Source: Fusarium oxysporum f. sp. lycopersici 4287 (taxonomy: Eukaryota > Ascomycota > Sordariomycetes > Hypocreales > Nectriaceae). From it: a stretch of DNA of 64,000 bases. The stretch is taken from assembly GCF_000149955.1 (NCBI RefSeq), contig NC_030986.1, forward strand, positions 762,787 to 826,786, written 5' to 3'. Position numbers and translations under genes: made by a program. Positions 42,575 to 53,415 of this stretch are shown here, piece after piece (the stretch's first letter is position 1; each line of letters opens with the position of its first letter). The notes under the pieces were generated by a model. That model was given only the letters and a program-made list of their open reading frames with translations, made no database searches and had not been told where the DNA came from.

Positions 42575-43702
42575 ATGCCTTCTCTCTTCCAGACCCTCTT
42601 CGCGGTCGCCGCCGCTCTCCCTTCCGTCCTCGGCGCTCTTCCCACCCGCGCCGAAGGTTTCGGTTCCTCCACCACAGGAGGAGGCAACGCTGGAGCCGTC
42701 TACCCCAAGACCGCCGCTGAGCTCGTCTCCTACCTCGGCGACTCCTCCGCCCGAGTTATCTACCTCGACCGCACCATCAACTTTATCGGCACCGAGGGTA
42801 CCGCTAGCGAGACTGGTTGTGCTCCCTGGGGAACTGGATCCAAGTGCCAGACTGCCATCAATCAGAACAACTGGTGTGGCAACTACCAGCCCAACGCCCC
42901 CAAGGTCAACGTCAAGTATGACAAGGCCGGTATTCTGGGTATCAAGGTTGGCTCCAACAAGTCCCTGATCGGCGTTGGCTCCAAGGGAGTCATCCGCGGT
43001 AAGGGTCTCCGAATCGTTGGTTCCAAGAACGTCATCATCCAGAATGTTCACATCACTGAGCTTAACCCTCAATACGTCTGGGGTGGTGATGCCATTACCC
43101 TCGACAACACTGACAACGTCTGGATCGACCATGTTACCACTTCTCTCATCGGTCGTCAGCACATTGTCCTCGGAAACAACGCCTGCAACCGTGTCACCAT
43201 CTCCAACAGCAAGATTGATGGTACCACCAGCTGGTCTGCTAGCTGCAACAACTACCACTACTGGGGTCTCTACTTCGCCGGCTCCAACGATCTCGTCACC
43301 TTCAAGAACAACTACGTCTACCGAGTTTCCGGCCGTGGCCCCAAGGTCTCCGGCAACACTCTCCTCCACGCCGTCAACAACTTCTTCCACGATGTCCCTG
43401 ACCACGCTTTCGAGATCGACTCTGGCTCTGTCCTCGCTGAGGGTAACATCTTCCAGAACGTCAAGTACCCCGTTGACTCCAAGGGTTACCAGGGCCAGCT
43501 CTTCGGTGTTCCTACCTCTGGCTCTGCTTGTGCCGCTTCTCTTGGCCGCAACTGTCAGCTCAACGGCTTCGGCAGCTCTGGTACTCTCGGTGGCACCAAC
43601 ACTGGCTTCCTCAGCAACTTCAAGGGCAAGACCATTGCTAGTGCTTCTGACTACAACAGCGCCAAGAGCGTCATGACCTCCGCTGGCTTCGGCATGGCCT
43701 AA
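42575..43702 (+). CDS. Pectin lyase (polysaccharide lyase family 1), secreted
   Basis: Pectin lyases cleave methyl-esterified homogalacturonan by beta-elimination and are secreted plant-cell-wall-degrading enzymes. Single exon, 375 aa, the usual size. Residues 1 to about 20 form a signal peptide ([20 protein letters not shown]). The parallel beta-helix family motifs are in order: [83 protein letters not shown], and [20 protein letters not shown] near residues 250-269, whose Arg corresponds to the catalytic base. Cys residues are as expected for the subfamily ([15 protein letters not shown]). The pattern fits pectin lyase rather than calcium-dependent pectate lyase. A long antisense open frame (42488-43756) is a by-product of codon bias. 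Confidence 0.95.
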   Translation: MPSLFQTLFAVAAALPSVLGALPTRAEGFGSSTTGGGNAGAVYPKTAAELVSYLGDSSARVIYLDRTINFIGTEGTASETGCAPWGTGSKCQTAINQNNWCGNYQPNAPKVNVKYDKAGILGIKVGSNKSLIGVGSKGVIRGKGLRIVGSKNVIIQNVHITELNPQYVWGGDAITLDNTDNVWIDHVTTSLIGRQHIVLGNNACNRVTISNSKIDGTTSWSASCNNYHYWGLYFAGSNDLVTFKNNYVYRVSGRGPKVSGNTLLHAVNNFFHDVPDHAFEIDSGSVLAEGNIFQNVKYPVDSKGYQGQLFGVPTSGSACAASLGRNCQLNGFGSSGTLGGTNTGFLSNFKGKTIASASDYNSAKSVMTSAGFGMA

Positions 43703-44163
43703 ACGAAACACCTTGTTTGAGATGAGGGGTTGATATAATATCACATCTGGCAGCATGTCACTTCTTTGTACATAGTATCTTTACATATCTTGTCTGGTCA
43801 TACATATAATAGGCCTTTGTCAATATCAATAACATATCTTTGATTTAATCACGTTGTCACCCGAGCTGAAGGTTATTGTGATAGAATGACAATGGTGAGG
43901 AAAGACTAAATCCAGATGTTAACACCTTACAATGACCAGTCCATAATGAAATCCATCGCATTCCCAATGCTCATAACTCAGTAGCCCACCATAAGACAAT
44001 TAACCTCTTGAAATGTAAACACCAAACAATGCAGACCCTCGAATCAAGGGCTCATCGAATGTACTATGTATGATGTAGTGTATGTTCGTCCAGTATTAAC
44101 AGTCCATGTAAATGCACATTCTCCCCAAACAACTACTCAACCCCTTTCTCACCAACCAGCAAC
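43703..44163. other. Convergent 3' region
   Basis: Shared 3' flanks of the pectin lyase gene and the exchanger gene. AT-rich with several ATAATA and CATATC words; no gene. Confidence 0.5.
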
Positions 44164-47100
44164 TCATGCTGGGAATGCCATGCCCCTCGTTGATCTACCG
44201 ATCGTCTTGTAGCTCTGGTATTTACCATCAGCTCCCATGACATCGAATCGCTCCATGCCCATAGCATCATCCGTATATCCACTGAAGTAATAGCCAATGA
44301 CGACAACCAAGTAGGTCAACATAAGAATGCTACCCTTGAAGTAGTTACTCTTTCCTTCACCGTACATGTAGCTTAACAAGAAAACGCACAGAATGACCGT
44401 GACTAGATCCCACTGGGGGAAGAGAAGCGAGAAAGTATACAACGCCGGGTCACCACCCTCGGGGACACCTGGCCAGAAGGCCGAGTAGAAGACGAGCGCA
44501 GGGATCTGGAGCAAACACACTTGCAGAGCGTAAGCCGAACCAATCTCCATGGAAAGGGCGATGTTTCCGTTCATAGCGAAGGAGATGGCGTTCTAGAGCT
44601 GGTTAGCAATTATCTGTCAAATAGGGAACAAAACTATTTACCAAAAACTCAGTAGTGTTGGGAACAAGGGCGAACAAGGTAATACCAAGGAACTTTTGGT
44701 CAATCGAGAAGCTTTCCAAAACAACATCCACAGTATCAACCAGAATTTCAGCGATAATGGCATACAAAACGGTTGCTCCGAGAAGGATGATGGCACTCTT
44801 GGCACGACTCCAGTTGGGCGCATCATGACCGCCATGTGCTTGGTGAGCTTCGGTAGCAGGGCCCTCAGTCTCGGCATGCGTGTGGGTGTGTTGACGGCTC
44901 GCTGAAGGACGAGCGCCCGGAGCATGAGTGGGGGGCACAGTTGATGGCTTTCGCGACATGCGTTCGCGCGATGCAATCGTCGCAGCCGCGGCAGCAATCT
45001 CAGTCACCTCACGTTGGAGGATCTTGTTGTCGGCATCGCTTAGACCAGGAACATGAAGAGCAGAGCGAGACTGCTCACCGCCGCTGGATTTAGGAGGCAC
45101 AACATGGGGAGTCGAAGCTGAGCCATTAGCAGGGGCGGTCTGTCCGGTTGTAGAGCTCTGGCGAGAGAGGTCTTCTGTGTAACCAGACTGCTTAAGGGAC
45201 TGGCCCAGGATACGCTTGTAAAGTTGAGTATCGCGAACATCAGCACTACTGGTCTCAGCGGTGTTTTGAGAGTGAGTATGAGGATGGCTGTGAACTTGAG
45301 AAGTTCGAAGACTGGACGAATGCATATGCTCTTCGTGTCGCTTCTCCTCAACCTCGGCATTCCAAATGACAGCAGCGTGAGTTCGGAGAGTGAACCATAG
45401 ACCAATCAAGTATGAGAAGAACAACATGGCTGCTGCCATGTAACAGTAAGGACGAACAGCCTCCAAGTAGAACCTGTCACTAAGTGAAGGAGCTTGGCTA
45501 AAGTAGCAGCGTCGACAGTCTCTGTTTTCGCCGGTGTTGTAGTCCTCACAGTCCATGCAGTTGAGCTCGTGGGTTCCGTAAATCTGATAAAACAGAGTAG
45601 GGCCAAAGGCGCCAACAATAGCGAACAGCAACATTGTCGAGGTCACACCCGCAGACCTGGCGTTGAAGCGCTGCGTCTTTCGCTTGATAGCACCGAAGCA
45701 CATGGAAATACCTGGCAAGAAAAGGATACCTGCGAAAATACTTCCCACAATACTTCCCTCGACGAGCTGTCCCTTACCTTGAGTAAGGGCAACACAGTAG
45801 AGGAACACTTCGACAACAGTTGCGAAGAAAGCGTTGATGGCAGCACCCACACCCATCGAAGACTGAGCTGAGATAGATGCAACAGCTTGCCCGATGAAGT
45901 AAGCCAGAGGGATGATAGAAAGGAGTCCAGCACAGAAGAGGAAAGCCGGAGATGTAATGAATCCTTCAACATGGAAGATGCCCTCAAGGACAATCCAATC
46001 GGCGATAACAAAGACGACGACAACCATGAGGTTGATGAGGAAGATATTGGTACCATCAACAGTGTACTTCCAGTATCGAGTTCCTACAGCGCGGTATGTG
46101 CAGAGGAGGACTGAAGAGCTCGGGCCATCGTCTTCACGGATATATCTAATATCGGTCTCAAAAGACAAAGCCAGGGGATGTCTTCGAAGGTGGTCAAACA
46201 GCAAGAATGTAGCCTTGCCCATGGGGATCCAGAAAACCAAGAACCAACAGATACCGGATACAAGGAGGAGCGAAGGCGAAATGAGACAGTAGAAGAAGAT
46301 GAAGAAGATGACACGGCCAATATTCCACTGGCCACGTCCAAAAAGCCGTCTCTTGATTCGGGGAGGGAGCTCCGCGGGTTCACCGCGTCGTCCACGTCCA
46401 AGCAAGCTCTCCGTCTCGCTGGGCTCAGAATCGATACTTCTTCTCGAGCGTCCGACAATCGAGCGATTACGATCGGGTCCAAAGAACAATCGGCCGTACT
46501 CGAGGTCTCCGCTTTGCCATTGCTCGTATTCAGAAATGCTGCGTCCTTCATCTTGGTCCTCGTCCATGTAGGTCTCGTCCTTTTCCAGACGGACAAACTT
46601 GCCAAAGGGGTAGAACAGATATCCTGCGAGACCCCATAGAACTCTTCCATACTCTCTCCCACTAGGAGCAGCAGAAAAGAGCAGGCATACGATGGCGCCA
46701 ATAGCTGCAAACGAGGCCAACCACCAACCAAATAGGAGGGTCCAGAGCAAATTGAAAGCGAGAAGCCAGCTGCTCACCCTTCCGCCAGGCGCAGAATGAA
46801 TATCTGCTTGTGCAAACTTCTGAATTGAACGATCCTTCTTGTACAATGCTGGCTTCCATACACGGATACCGAAAGGGTGAGTCTGGTTGATGGCCTGCTG
46901 TCTGTCCTTGAGGGTGAAGCTCTCGGCTTCACTGACGTCGCTATCTGAGTCGTCCTGGCCCTCGACTGGAGTAGTCTCTTCTTCATCCGCTTGTGCTTCA
47001 GCAGGGCTCTCGGTCGATTCGCCATTATCGTCGTTGGTGTCGTCATTTTCATCGTCTTCATTCGTGTGCGATTGAACTCGAGAGAGTTGGGTCGAGAGCT

Positions 47101-47620
47101 GAGGTCTACGACGATATGATTGTTGACGTTCGGCGGCATCGGCTTCTACCTCGTGTACATCGTCATCGGCTGAGAAAACACCGCCGCGATAAGGCGTGTT
47201 CGAAGATGGGCGTCGAGGCATTGGTGGCTTTCGTAGTCGAGTGACGGATCGCACTCTCTCGGGGCCTCTCAAAGGACGCGAAGATTGGGTAGCGCGAGCC
47301 GAGCTGCGCTCTTGAGATGTCTCTTTTGATTGTTGAGCTGAACCTGAAGCAGCTGGACCGCTTATCGAGCCTAGGAATATTTAAAATTAACCCCGGTCTC
47401 TCGCCAAGAAAAGGCATAGAGCATGGAACCTACCATAACCCTCTGGTCTCCGCCGCACAGTGTCAGTGGACTGGAAGCTCTCTGACAAGCCCTCTGCTTC
47501 GCGAAGGACGGCAGATTCGGCCTGGGCAAGCGGATGACGCGTATCCGATGGAGATGCATTGCCAGACGAGTCGCCAAGTTGATGCCCAGTCGACGAGCTC
47601 TCCCGTCTCGAGGGATCCAT
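44164..47620 (-). CDS. VNX1-like vacuolar cation/H+ exchanger (CaCA/CAX superfamily)
   Basis: Resembles yeast Vnx1, a low-affinity vacuolar monovalent cation/proton antiporter of the CAX family. Minus-strand exons 47620-47434, 47370-44642 and 44592-44164 give 1114 aa. The first exon encodes a hydrophilic start (MDPSRRESSSTGHQ) joined as EGYG-SISGPA. The N-terminal 400 residues are Ser/Arg/Asp-rich cytosolic tail with acidic clusters. The core has many membrane helices and the two CAX alpha-repeats: GVGAAINAFFATVVEVFLYC (acidic Glu in helix) and, across the last intron, ALVPNTTEFL-NAISFAMNGN. A His-rich loop (HSHPHTHSQN, RQHTHTHAE) lies before the second half and could bind metal. The C-terminus ends GRSTRGMAFPA. 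The ion specificity is inferred from the family. Confidence 0.9.
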
Positions 47621-49353
47621 AGTAGAACAGTGGTACTGCAATCAACGGTCGAGTAATAGGCGATTTTTATCACAAGAAACTTTTGTTTGATGCAAAAGGT
47701 GAACAAACAAGAGAAAGGCAATAAATAAGAAACAAGCTCACAAATGCGATCAGACGTAAGCTGTACCTATCTCTATAATTGAGAAAAAGAGGGAATGCCG
47801 AGCATGCCAATGTCACGATGCAGCGCCGAGAAAGTCGTACAGACGATGCGACGCGATGATCAAAACGGCCCAAGCAACCAAGAATCGCGATGAGACGAAG
47901 GATTGGGCAGCGGGATAGGCAGGACTGGACTGTGCTCAGTTGGGTTTGAAAATTGAGATGAGCACAACTGAGACGAGCTGGAATTTGTTTCTTTTCTGGA
48001 CAAGGTTAAGAGAGAGGGAGAGAGGGAGTTGATGAGGGAAAAGAGATGGACGGAGTCTCCGAGCAAGCAAGTAAGTCTCTGGTAAAATGATGTTACTCAA
48101 GCTGCAGTGAGCTTTCCAAGAAAGCGCAACAGACTGCGCAAAGAAGGAATCAAGGCAGAGAGCGCCAGATAAATCGTGAAGGCTCACAATTGACTCCTGT
48201 TATTTTACGGGGGAAGAAGGAATGGGTTTTCAGGTTCCGTTAGCTGAACACAAAGAAAGTTTACTGTAGTCTACATACAGTACTGTTTCCAACTCAAAAT
48301 CGATGGATCACTCTCACAAATCGACTCTGGCTATGTACATAAGACGATAAACAAGCTAGCCCATCGACATCGACAGAACCAACCCCTAGTCTAGCTCCTT
48401 TGCCTGGTCCACCTTAGCCAAGCTCGCAGCTCGTGATCAACCAACCTTCCCCATGGCAGCTTAGTGTGTCTTATCGCACCCTGCGCGTGTTCAACCTCGT
48501 CCAATGATTCGACGTCATTATGCATCCCCAGGGTCTTGGTTGGTAGCAGACAGGCGGCTCTTTCCACGACAGTTGACTTGATCAACAGAGGGGTACCGAA
48601 GGTAATCGATGAGATGTCCGAATTTCTGAGAATTCCGAGGAAGATCATGGGCCAAGGGGAGAGATTCATCCGCTTTAGCCGGGTGCTGATCAATCTTCTT
48701 TCGCAAACCATATCTGGATACCTTAACAGCCGATGTCATGTCAGCTTCGATGAGCCTTGCATCAACTCCTAAGCGGTCTAGTGTGTCTCAGTGGGGGTAA
48801 CGCGGCAGAGAGCGCTATGAGTGGCAGCCATGAGTCTGTACACTTGACGACGTTGTAGACCGTATGAGAACTTAACACAATGAAACTGCCCTTGAAAGAC
48901 TCGATATTTCACACAGAGACCCGATATGCAAAAGGAACCACACTCGGCCACCACAGGCCATAAACTTAATCTCTCACACTGTTAAAGAACACACAATATG
49001 TAATTCTCGGCTGGTTCCATCACAGTGGTCCCAACCGAACCTTCTGTAAAGCTTACCCTACACCCGTAGTCGCCCGGTCGACGGCACAACATAACGCCGA
49101 CCTTGGATGGCAGCTCCCACCTGCTTGGCCCGTGCACTCATTCGCTCTGGAGGATTACGAGACAAGCTGTAGCCTTGTCATCGAGCTTCAACCTCATCGC
49201 AAACCATCACCAACACACCCCCGACACGCATTACTATCTCCGCCTCCACCCCGAACCCGTGAATCTGGCAATTCGTGCCAAAACCTACATATCTACACCC
49301 CCGAACAATACTTATCAGCTCGTTTCCCTGACGTCAAGGGAGCTTCGCCAAAC
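47621..49353. other. Divergent promoter region, exchanger / RPT6
   Basis: About 1.7 kb between head-to-head genes. Pyrimidine-rich leader for the minus-strand gene lies at 47940-48060 (plus-strand purines). The open frame at 48464-48772 has no recognised domain. Small ATG-led frames around 49103-49350 precede the RPT6 start and would be 5' leader or chance. Confidence 0.5.
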
Positions 49354-50577
49354 ATGGCGCTCGACGAGTACTACCACAACAAGATCGAGGCTATGAAGCT
49401 TGAGATCCTTAAGGGACAAGCCGCGCTTCGTCGTCTTGAAGCTCAGAGAAATGACTACAACTCCCGCGTGCGATTGTTGAGGGAAGAGCTGGGTCTGTTG
49501 CAACAGCCTGGTTCCTATGTCGGAGAAGTCGTCAAGGTCATGAGCACCAAGAAGATTTTGGTCAAAGTCCACCCGGAAGGCAAATATGGTATGCTCATCC
49601 AGTTCATCTAGCTTGGAATGCTCAATGCTAACGTTTCTCCAGTGGTCGACGTGTCGGATAGTGTCGATATCGGCAAGCTCACACCAGGAAAGCGAGTCAC
49701 CCTCCTGTCCGATAGCTACAAACTCGAGAAGATGCTCCCCTCCTCCGTCGACCCTCTGGTCTCTCTCATGATGGTGGAGAAGGTTCCCGACAGCACATAC
49801 GACATGATTGGTGGTTTGGACCAGCAGATCAAGGAGATCAAGGAAGTTATCGAACTTGGTCTCAAGCACCCCGAGCTTTTCGAGTCTCTTGGAATTGCAC
49901 AACCCAAGGGTGTCTTGCTATACGGCCCCCCTGGTACTGGAAAGACACTACTGGCACGAGCTGTTGCTCACCACACTGCTTGTAAATTCATCCGAGTGTC
50001 AGGCTCCGAACTGGTCCAGAAGTACATTGGTGAGGGTAGTCGCATGGTGCGAGAACTCTTTGTCATGGCCCGAGAGCACGCCCCATCTATCATCTTCATG
50101 GATGAAATCGACAGCATTGGTTCCTCACGAGTGGAGGGTTCTTCAGGAGGAGATTCCGAAGTCCAGCGAACTATGCTTGAGTTGCTGAACCAGCTCGATG
50201 GTTTCGAACCTACTAAGAACATCAAGGTCATCATGGCCACCAACCGTCTCGACATTCTCGACCCTGCCCTCCTGCGCCCAGGACGTATCGACCGAAAGAT
50301 CGAGTTCCCCCCGCCCAGCGTCGAGGCCCGAGCGGATATTCTCCGCATTCACAGCCGCAAGATGAACCTCACCCGTGGCATCAACCTCACCAAGATCGCG
50401 GAAAAGATGAACGGGTGCTCTGGTGCTGAGCTGAAGGGTGTGTGTACGGAAGCAGGCATGTACGCTCTCCGAGAGCGAAGAGTGCACGTCACACAAGAAG
50501 ATTTCGAGCTTGCCACAGCAAAGATTCTCAACAAGCACGACGACAAGGAGGTGTCTCTCGGCAAGCTCTGGAAGTGA
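49354..50577 (+). CDS. rpt6: 26S proteasome regulatory ATPase subunit Rpt6 (Sug1)
   Basis: One of six AAA ATPases in the base of the 19S proteasome cap, unfolding ubiquitinated substrates and opening the 20S gate. Exons 49354-49588 and 49643-50577, 389 aa; the intron (donor GTATGC, branch GCTAAC, acceptor CTCCAG) joins HPEGKY to VVDVSD. The N-terminal coiled coil is [20 protein letters not shown]. The OB-domain follows. AAA motifs: Walker A GPPGTGKT (about residue 175), Walker [15 protein letters not shown] (about 228), sensor [15 protein letters not shown], and arginine finger region [11 protein letters not shown]. The C-terminal tail is SLGKLWK. Start chosen at the ATG that gives [17 protein letters not shown], as in other fungal Rpt6 proteins. 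The sequence is intact. Confidence 0.97.
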
Positions 50578-52138
50578 GAAAACTGCAACAAGGGGCGTTC
50601 TTTTATTTATCCATATTCTTGTCGTCTCTGCTGCTGGTTAACCTGCTGGGTTCGCAACAGAGCCTGGTTGTTCATAGATGGGTTGGGTCATGACAGCGGG
50701 AGGGGAGTTGTAAGGATAGAAGATTGTACCATAATGGAAACAACGATCTCAACCGACACAAGTATGATCTTTCTAATATGTGAAGTTTGTGCATATATCA
50801 CAAGTCAGTACATGTGAATGATAGCCACATAATAATCCGGTTGGTTTCTGGGTGAGTTTGACCGGGCAGGGTTCATATGTGACTTTTGAGAGGCCGATGT
50901 TTGGGACAGACATAGCATTGATGAAGTCTGTCTGATCTTGATCTTACTGGCCCGTGTCTTGGAACTTGGCTCCTGTGTGTTCCAACTTGAGAGCTGTTGA
51001 ATACGCTTCTCTTCCTGGTTTGCTTCCAAACACAAAGGTCATCCATGTCAGCTTCAGGATTCTCCTCGACAAGAGCACAGTTGCTTCGGTGGGAATCCAG
51101 TGCGGTGACCTCGTCAATCTAAAGAACAGACTTGTGGATAGATATCGTCGACTCAAACTTGAAGTATTGAATATCACGCTTAGAATAAGGGCTTATGATG
51201 AGTTTAGGGCTTCATATGGCGAGTTTATGATGATGGAACCTAAGCTCTGGATATACATCCTAACTCTTGTCTAACGTTTATGAGTTTGGCTGGGGCATGT
51301 GTATGTATCATGCGCTTTCAATAACAGCCACGGCAGTTTTGTGCAGCAGTTTCGGACTTCCTTCTCCCTTTCATATGATCTCAGACTGCATGTCAGTCGG
51401 ATCACCCTTGGTTCAACCGTCATCGCCGTAAGCCATGTGCTTTGTCCCCGGCATGGTGAGGCTGCCGCGATGCTGGAGGGAGGAGGGTTTCGACTCGTAA
51501 GCGAGCTCCTGGACGACGTACAAGATCAGCTTGAAGTCATGGATATAAAGATATGTGAGGTGAGATTGGTACCTAATAGTATGGTATTGGTGCGTCTGAA
51601 TAAGATCGAAATTCTAGTGGTAGTATCTGCGTCGCTCTCGTATTGTAAATGGTCTTTTGACAGCGCCTGATGTTGGTATTGTGATACAAGTAAGTAAATG
51701 AAGGAATACTGACATGGCTTGCCAGGTAGGCACAGTCGAAGATGCACGAGAGGTGATAGGAAGATCAACGGAAAAGTCGACGATACATGAGAGAGATGAA
51801 TGTGAAGAGAGATGGATCCTAGAATTGAAGAATGATACCGAGAGATAACAGATAATAGCTATAGACATAAAACAAAGGGACGTTGATAGAGAAAATCTTT
51901 AGTACCTGGGTACCTAATTTACGCAGGGCTATGATTCACTGCGCACCAGTGTTGACATAACCGCCCTTTCGTTCCTTGAATCACTGACTCTCTCCATCTC
52001 TCTCCCGTATGAGTTATAAATCTAACAACAGATTGAAAGCATTCTTCATCCTCCTTAATCACTCCACCATCCTTTAATTCTTTAACTTACCACCGAATAG
52101 CCCATTTGACCTACATCATCGTCCGTGACTCTTTGACG
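50578..52138. other. Intergenic, no recognised gene
   Basis: About 1.5 kb. Open frames at 50954-51274 and 51299-51670 on the plus strand and a few on the minus strand lack any recognisable domain. A GATGAGTTTAGGGC...GAGTTTATGATGATG block at about 51195-51235 has loose counterparts near 53585-53665 and 54358-54395, suggesting an old dispersed repeat. Confidence 0.4.
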
Positions 52139-52765
52139 ATGTCCAGCCCATCCAAAGACGAGGCCGGGCTGAACACGCCCCCCAAGAACAACAGCATCGA
52201 GAACATTGCACCCAAAATTGATGCAATCTTGGACGCCGGTCAGAAGGTAGAAGCCCCAAAGCCACTGGAACAGGGGAACACAGTTCCTAACCGGGTGACA
52301 CTCCCATATCGAGGACGACTGAAGCGGCACGGAAGCACGCAGGCGTCTCAGGCATCTCCACAGCCCAAGCGACCACGAAGACTTCAAATTCCTGTGACTG
52401 CAGCTGCTCTCCGAGAGGCCCATAAAGTGATAGAAGAGCTTGTCGAACAGGAAGTCCGTATTGTTCAGGGACTTTGGGACGAGGGTGAATGGGATCATCT
52501 TGAGAAGAGTTCCAAGGCTGAAGCCTTCCGCGACCCAAGGCGAGAAAATGAAAAGAAGCACATGAAACATCACCAGGAAACAAAGACGTAGGAGCTGACT
52601 GTGGGAACGCCGGAAGACGTCGAAGAGAAGAATCAGACAGATGATGCGGTGCCCCCCGAAACCGACGATATCCTCGATTTCAACATCAACATCTGCACTC
52701 GCCGAATCACGAGTGGTTCCGTTAGCATCCCAGATGTCGATAAAAAGATTGAATGGAAGAACTAA
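52139..52765 (+). pseudogene. Hypothetical acidic/basic protein with one in-frame TAG
   Basis: Starts MSSPSKDEAGLNTPPKNNSI and runs 150 codons to TAG 52589-52591. The same frame continues as protein-like acidic sequence (LTVGTPEDVEEKNQTDDAVP, then ETDDILDFNINICTRRITSG and DVDKKIEWKN) to TAA 52763-52765. The first part has a basic patch (PQPKRPRRLQIP, possible nuclear signal) followed by a helical stretch, ALREAHKVIEELVEQEVRIV. The family is unknown. If the stop is real, the product is 150 aa and basic at its end; if it is an error or is read through, about 208 aa. Confidence 0.45.
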
Positions 52766-53127
52766 CTATTCATTAGGTAACTCTGATCTCGCAGAAAGAA
52801 ACATGGTACCAGTTGCGAAAACTGATACAAAGAGATGAACGCCAACGACCTCATCGCCTGATTCCACAGTGAGGAAGATGGCGATAACGACGGCAGAATG
52901 GATGGCAGGCATGGCAGTGATTTGGATTTTGCGACGGGATGTACGGTGCATGTTTCCTGAATAGCATATGAACAAGTCGGCACCACTGTTCAGTCACTCA
53001 ACGGCTAGATCTGACATGTAAATAGAGCTTACGTTCAGTACTAATACACCACGGGTTGAGTGAGTGATTTTCAATTGACAAGGTGGTGAAGCTTTGAAGA
53101 CACATCAAATTGAGAGAATAGTTGTAA

Positions 53128-53415
53128 ATGTATACTGTCGATATTCATGATCCTGATAAGCGACGCCGAGCATTATCGATGTTCAAGAAGTCTGTATCTC
53201 AGGTTGAGGAGAAGAATCAAGCAGAGCAGCTAGCAATGATTATTTCGTCCACCTTGGATGAAAGCGACAAGGCTATTCTCATATCGGCCATGGAAGGGGT
53301 GTCAGATAGAGCTTGCGAGCGCCTAGAAACACAGACGAGGCTGGTGTGTAGCTTGGTCGTTGTTGGTATCTTCAGTAACACAGCTTCCAATCCCAAATAC
53401 CTAGGAGCCAAGTAG
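53128..53415 (+). CDS. Hypothetical 95-aa helical protein, possible fragment
   Basis: MYTVDIHDPDKRRRALSMFK onward, rich in helix-forming residues (QAEQLAMIISSTLDESDKAI) and ending PKYLGAK. It reads like real protein but has no recognised family, and its upstream context is not a clear promoter. It may be an exon of the decayed locus at 52.1-52.9 kb, where a further acidic scrap (FHSEEDGDNDGRMDGRHGSD, about 52862-52921) lies in one frame. Confidence 0.35.
   Translation: MYTVDIHDPDKRRRALSMFKKSVSQVEEKNQAEQLAMIISSTLDESDKAILISAMEGVSDRACERLETQTRLVCSLVVVGIFSNTASNPKYLGAK

Noticed and set aside
42488..43756. 422-codon minus-strand open frame opposite the pectin lyase gene
   Set aside because: Composition is Val/Asp/Glu/Gly/Ser low-complexity as expected from the reverse of C-ending codons; the plus-strand protein has complete family motifs.
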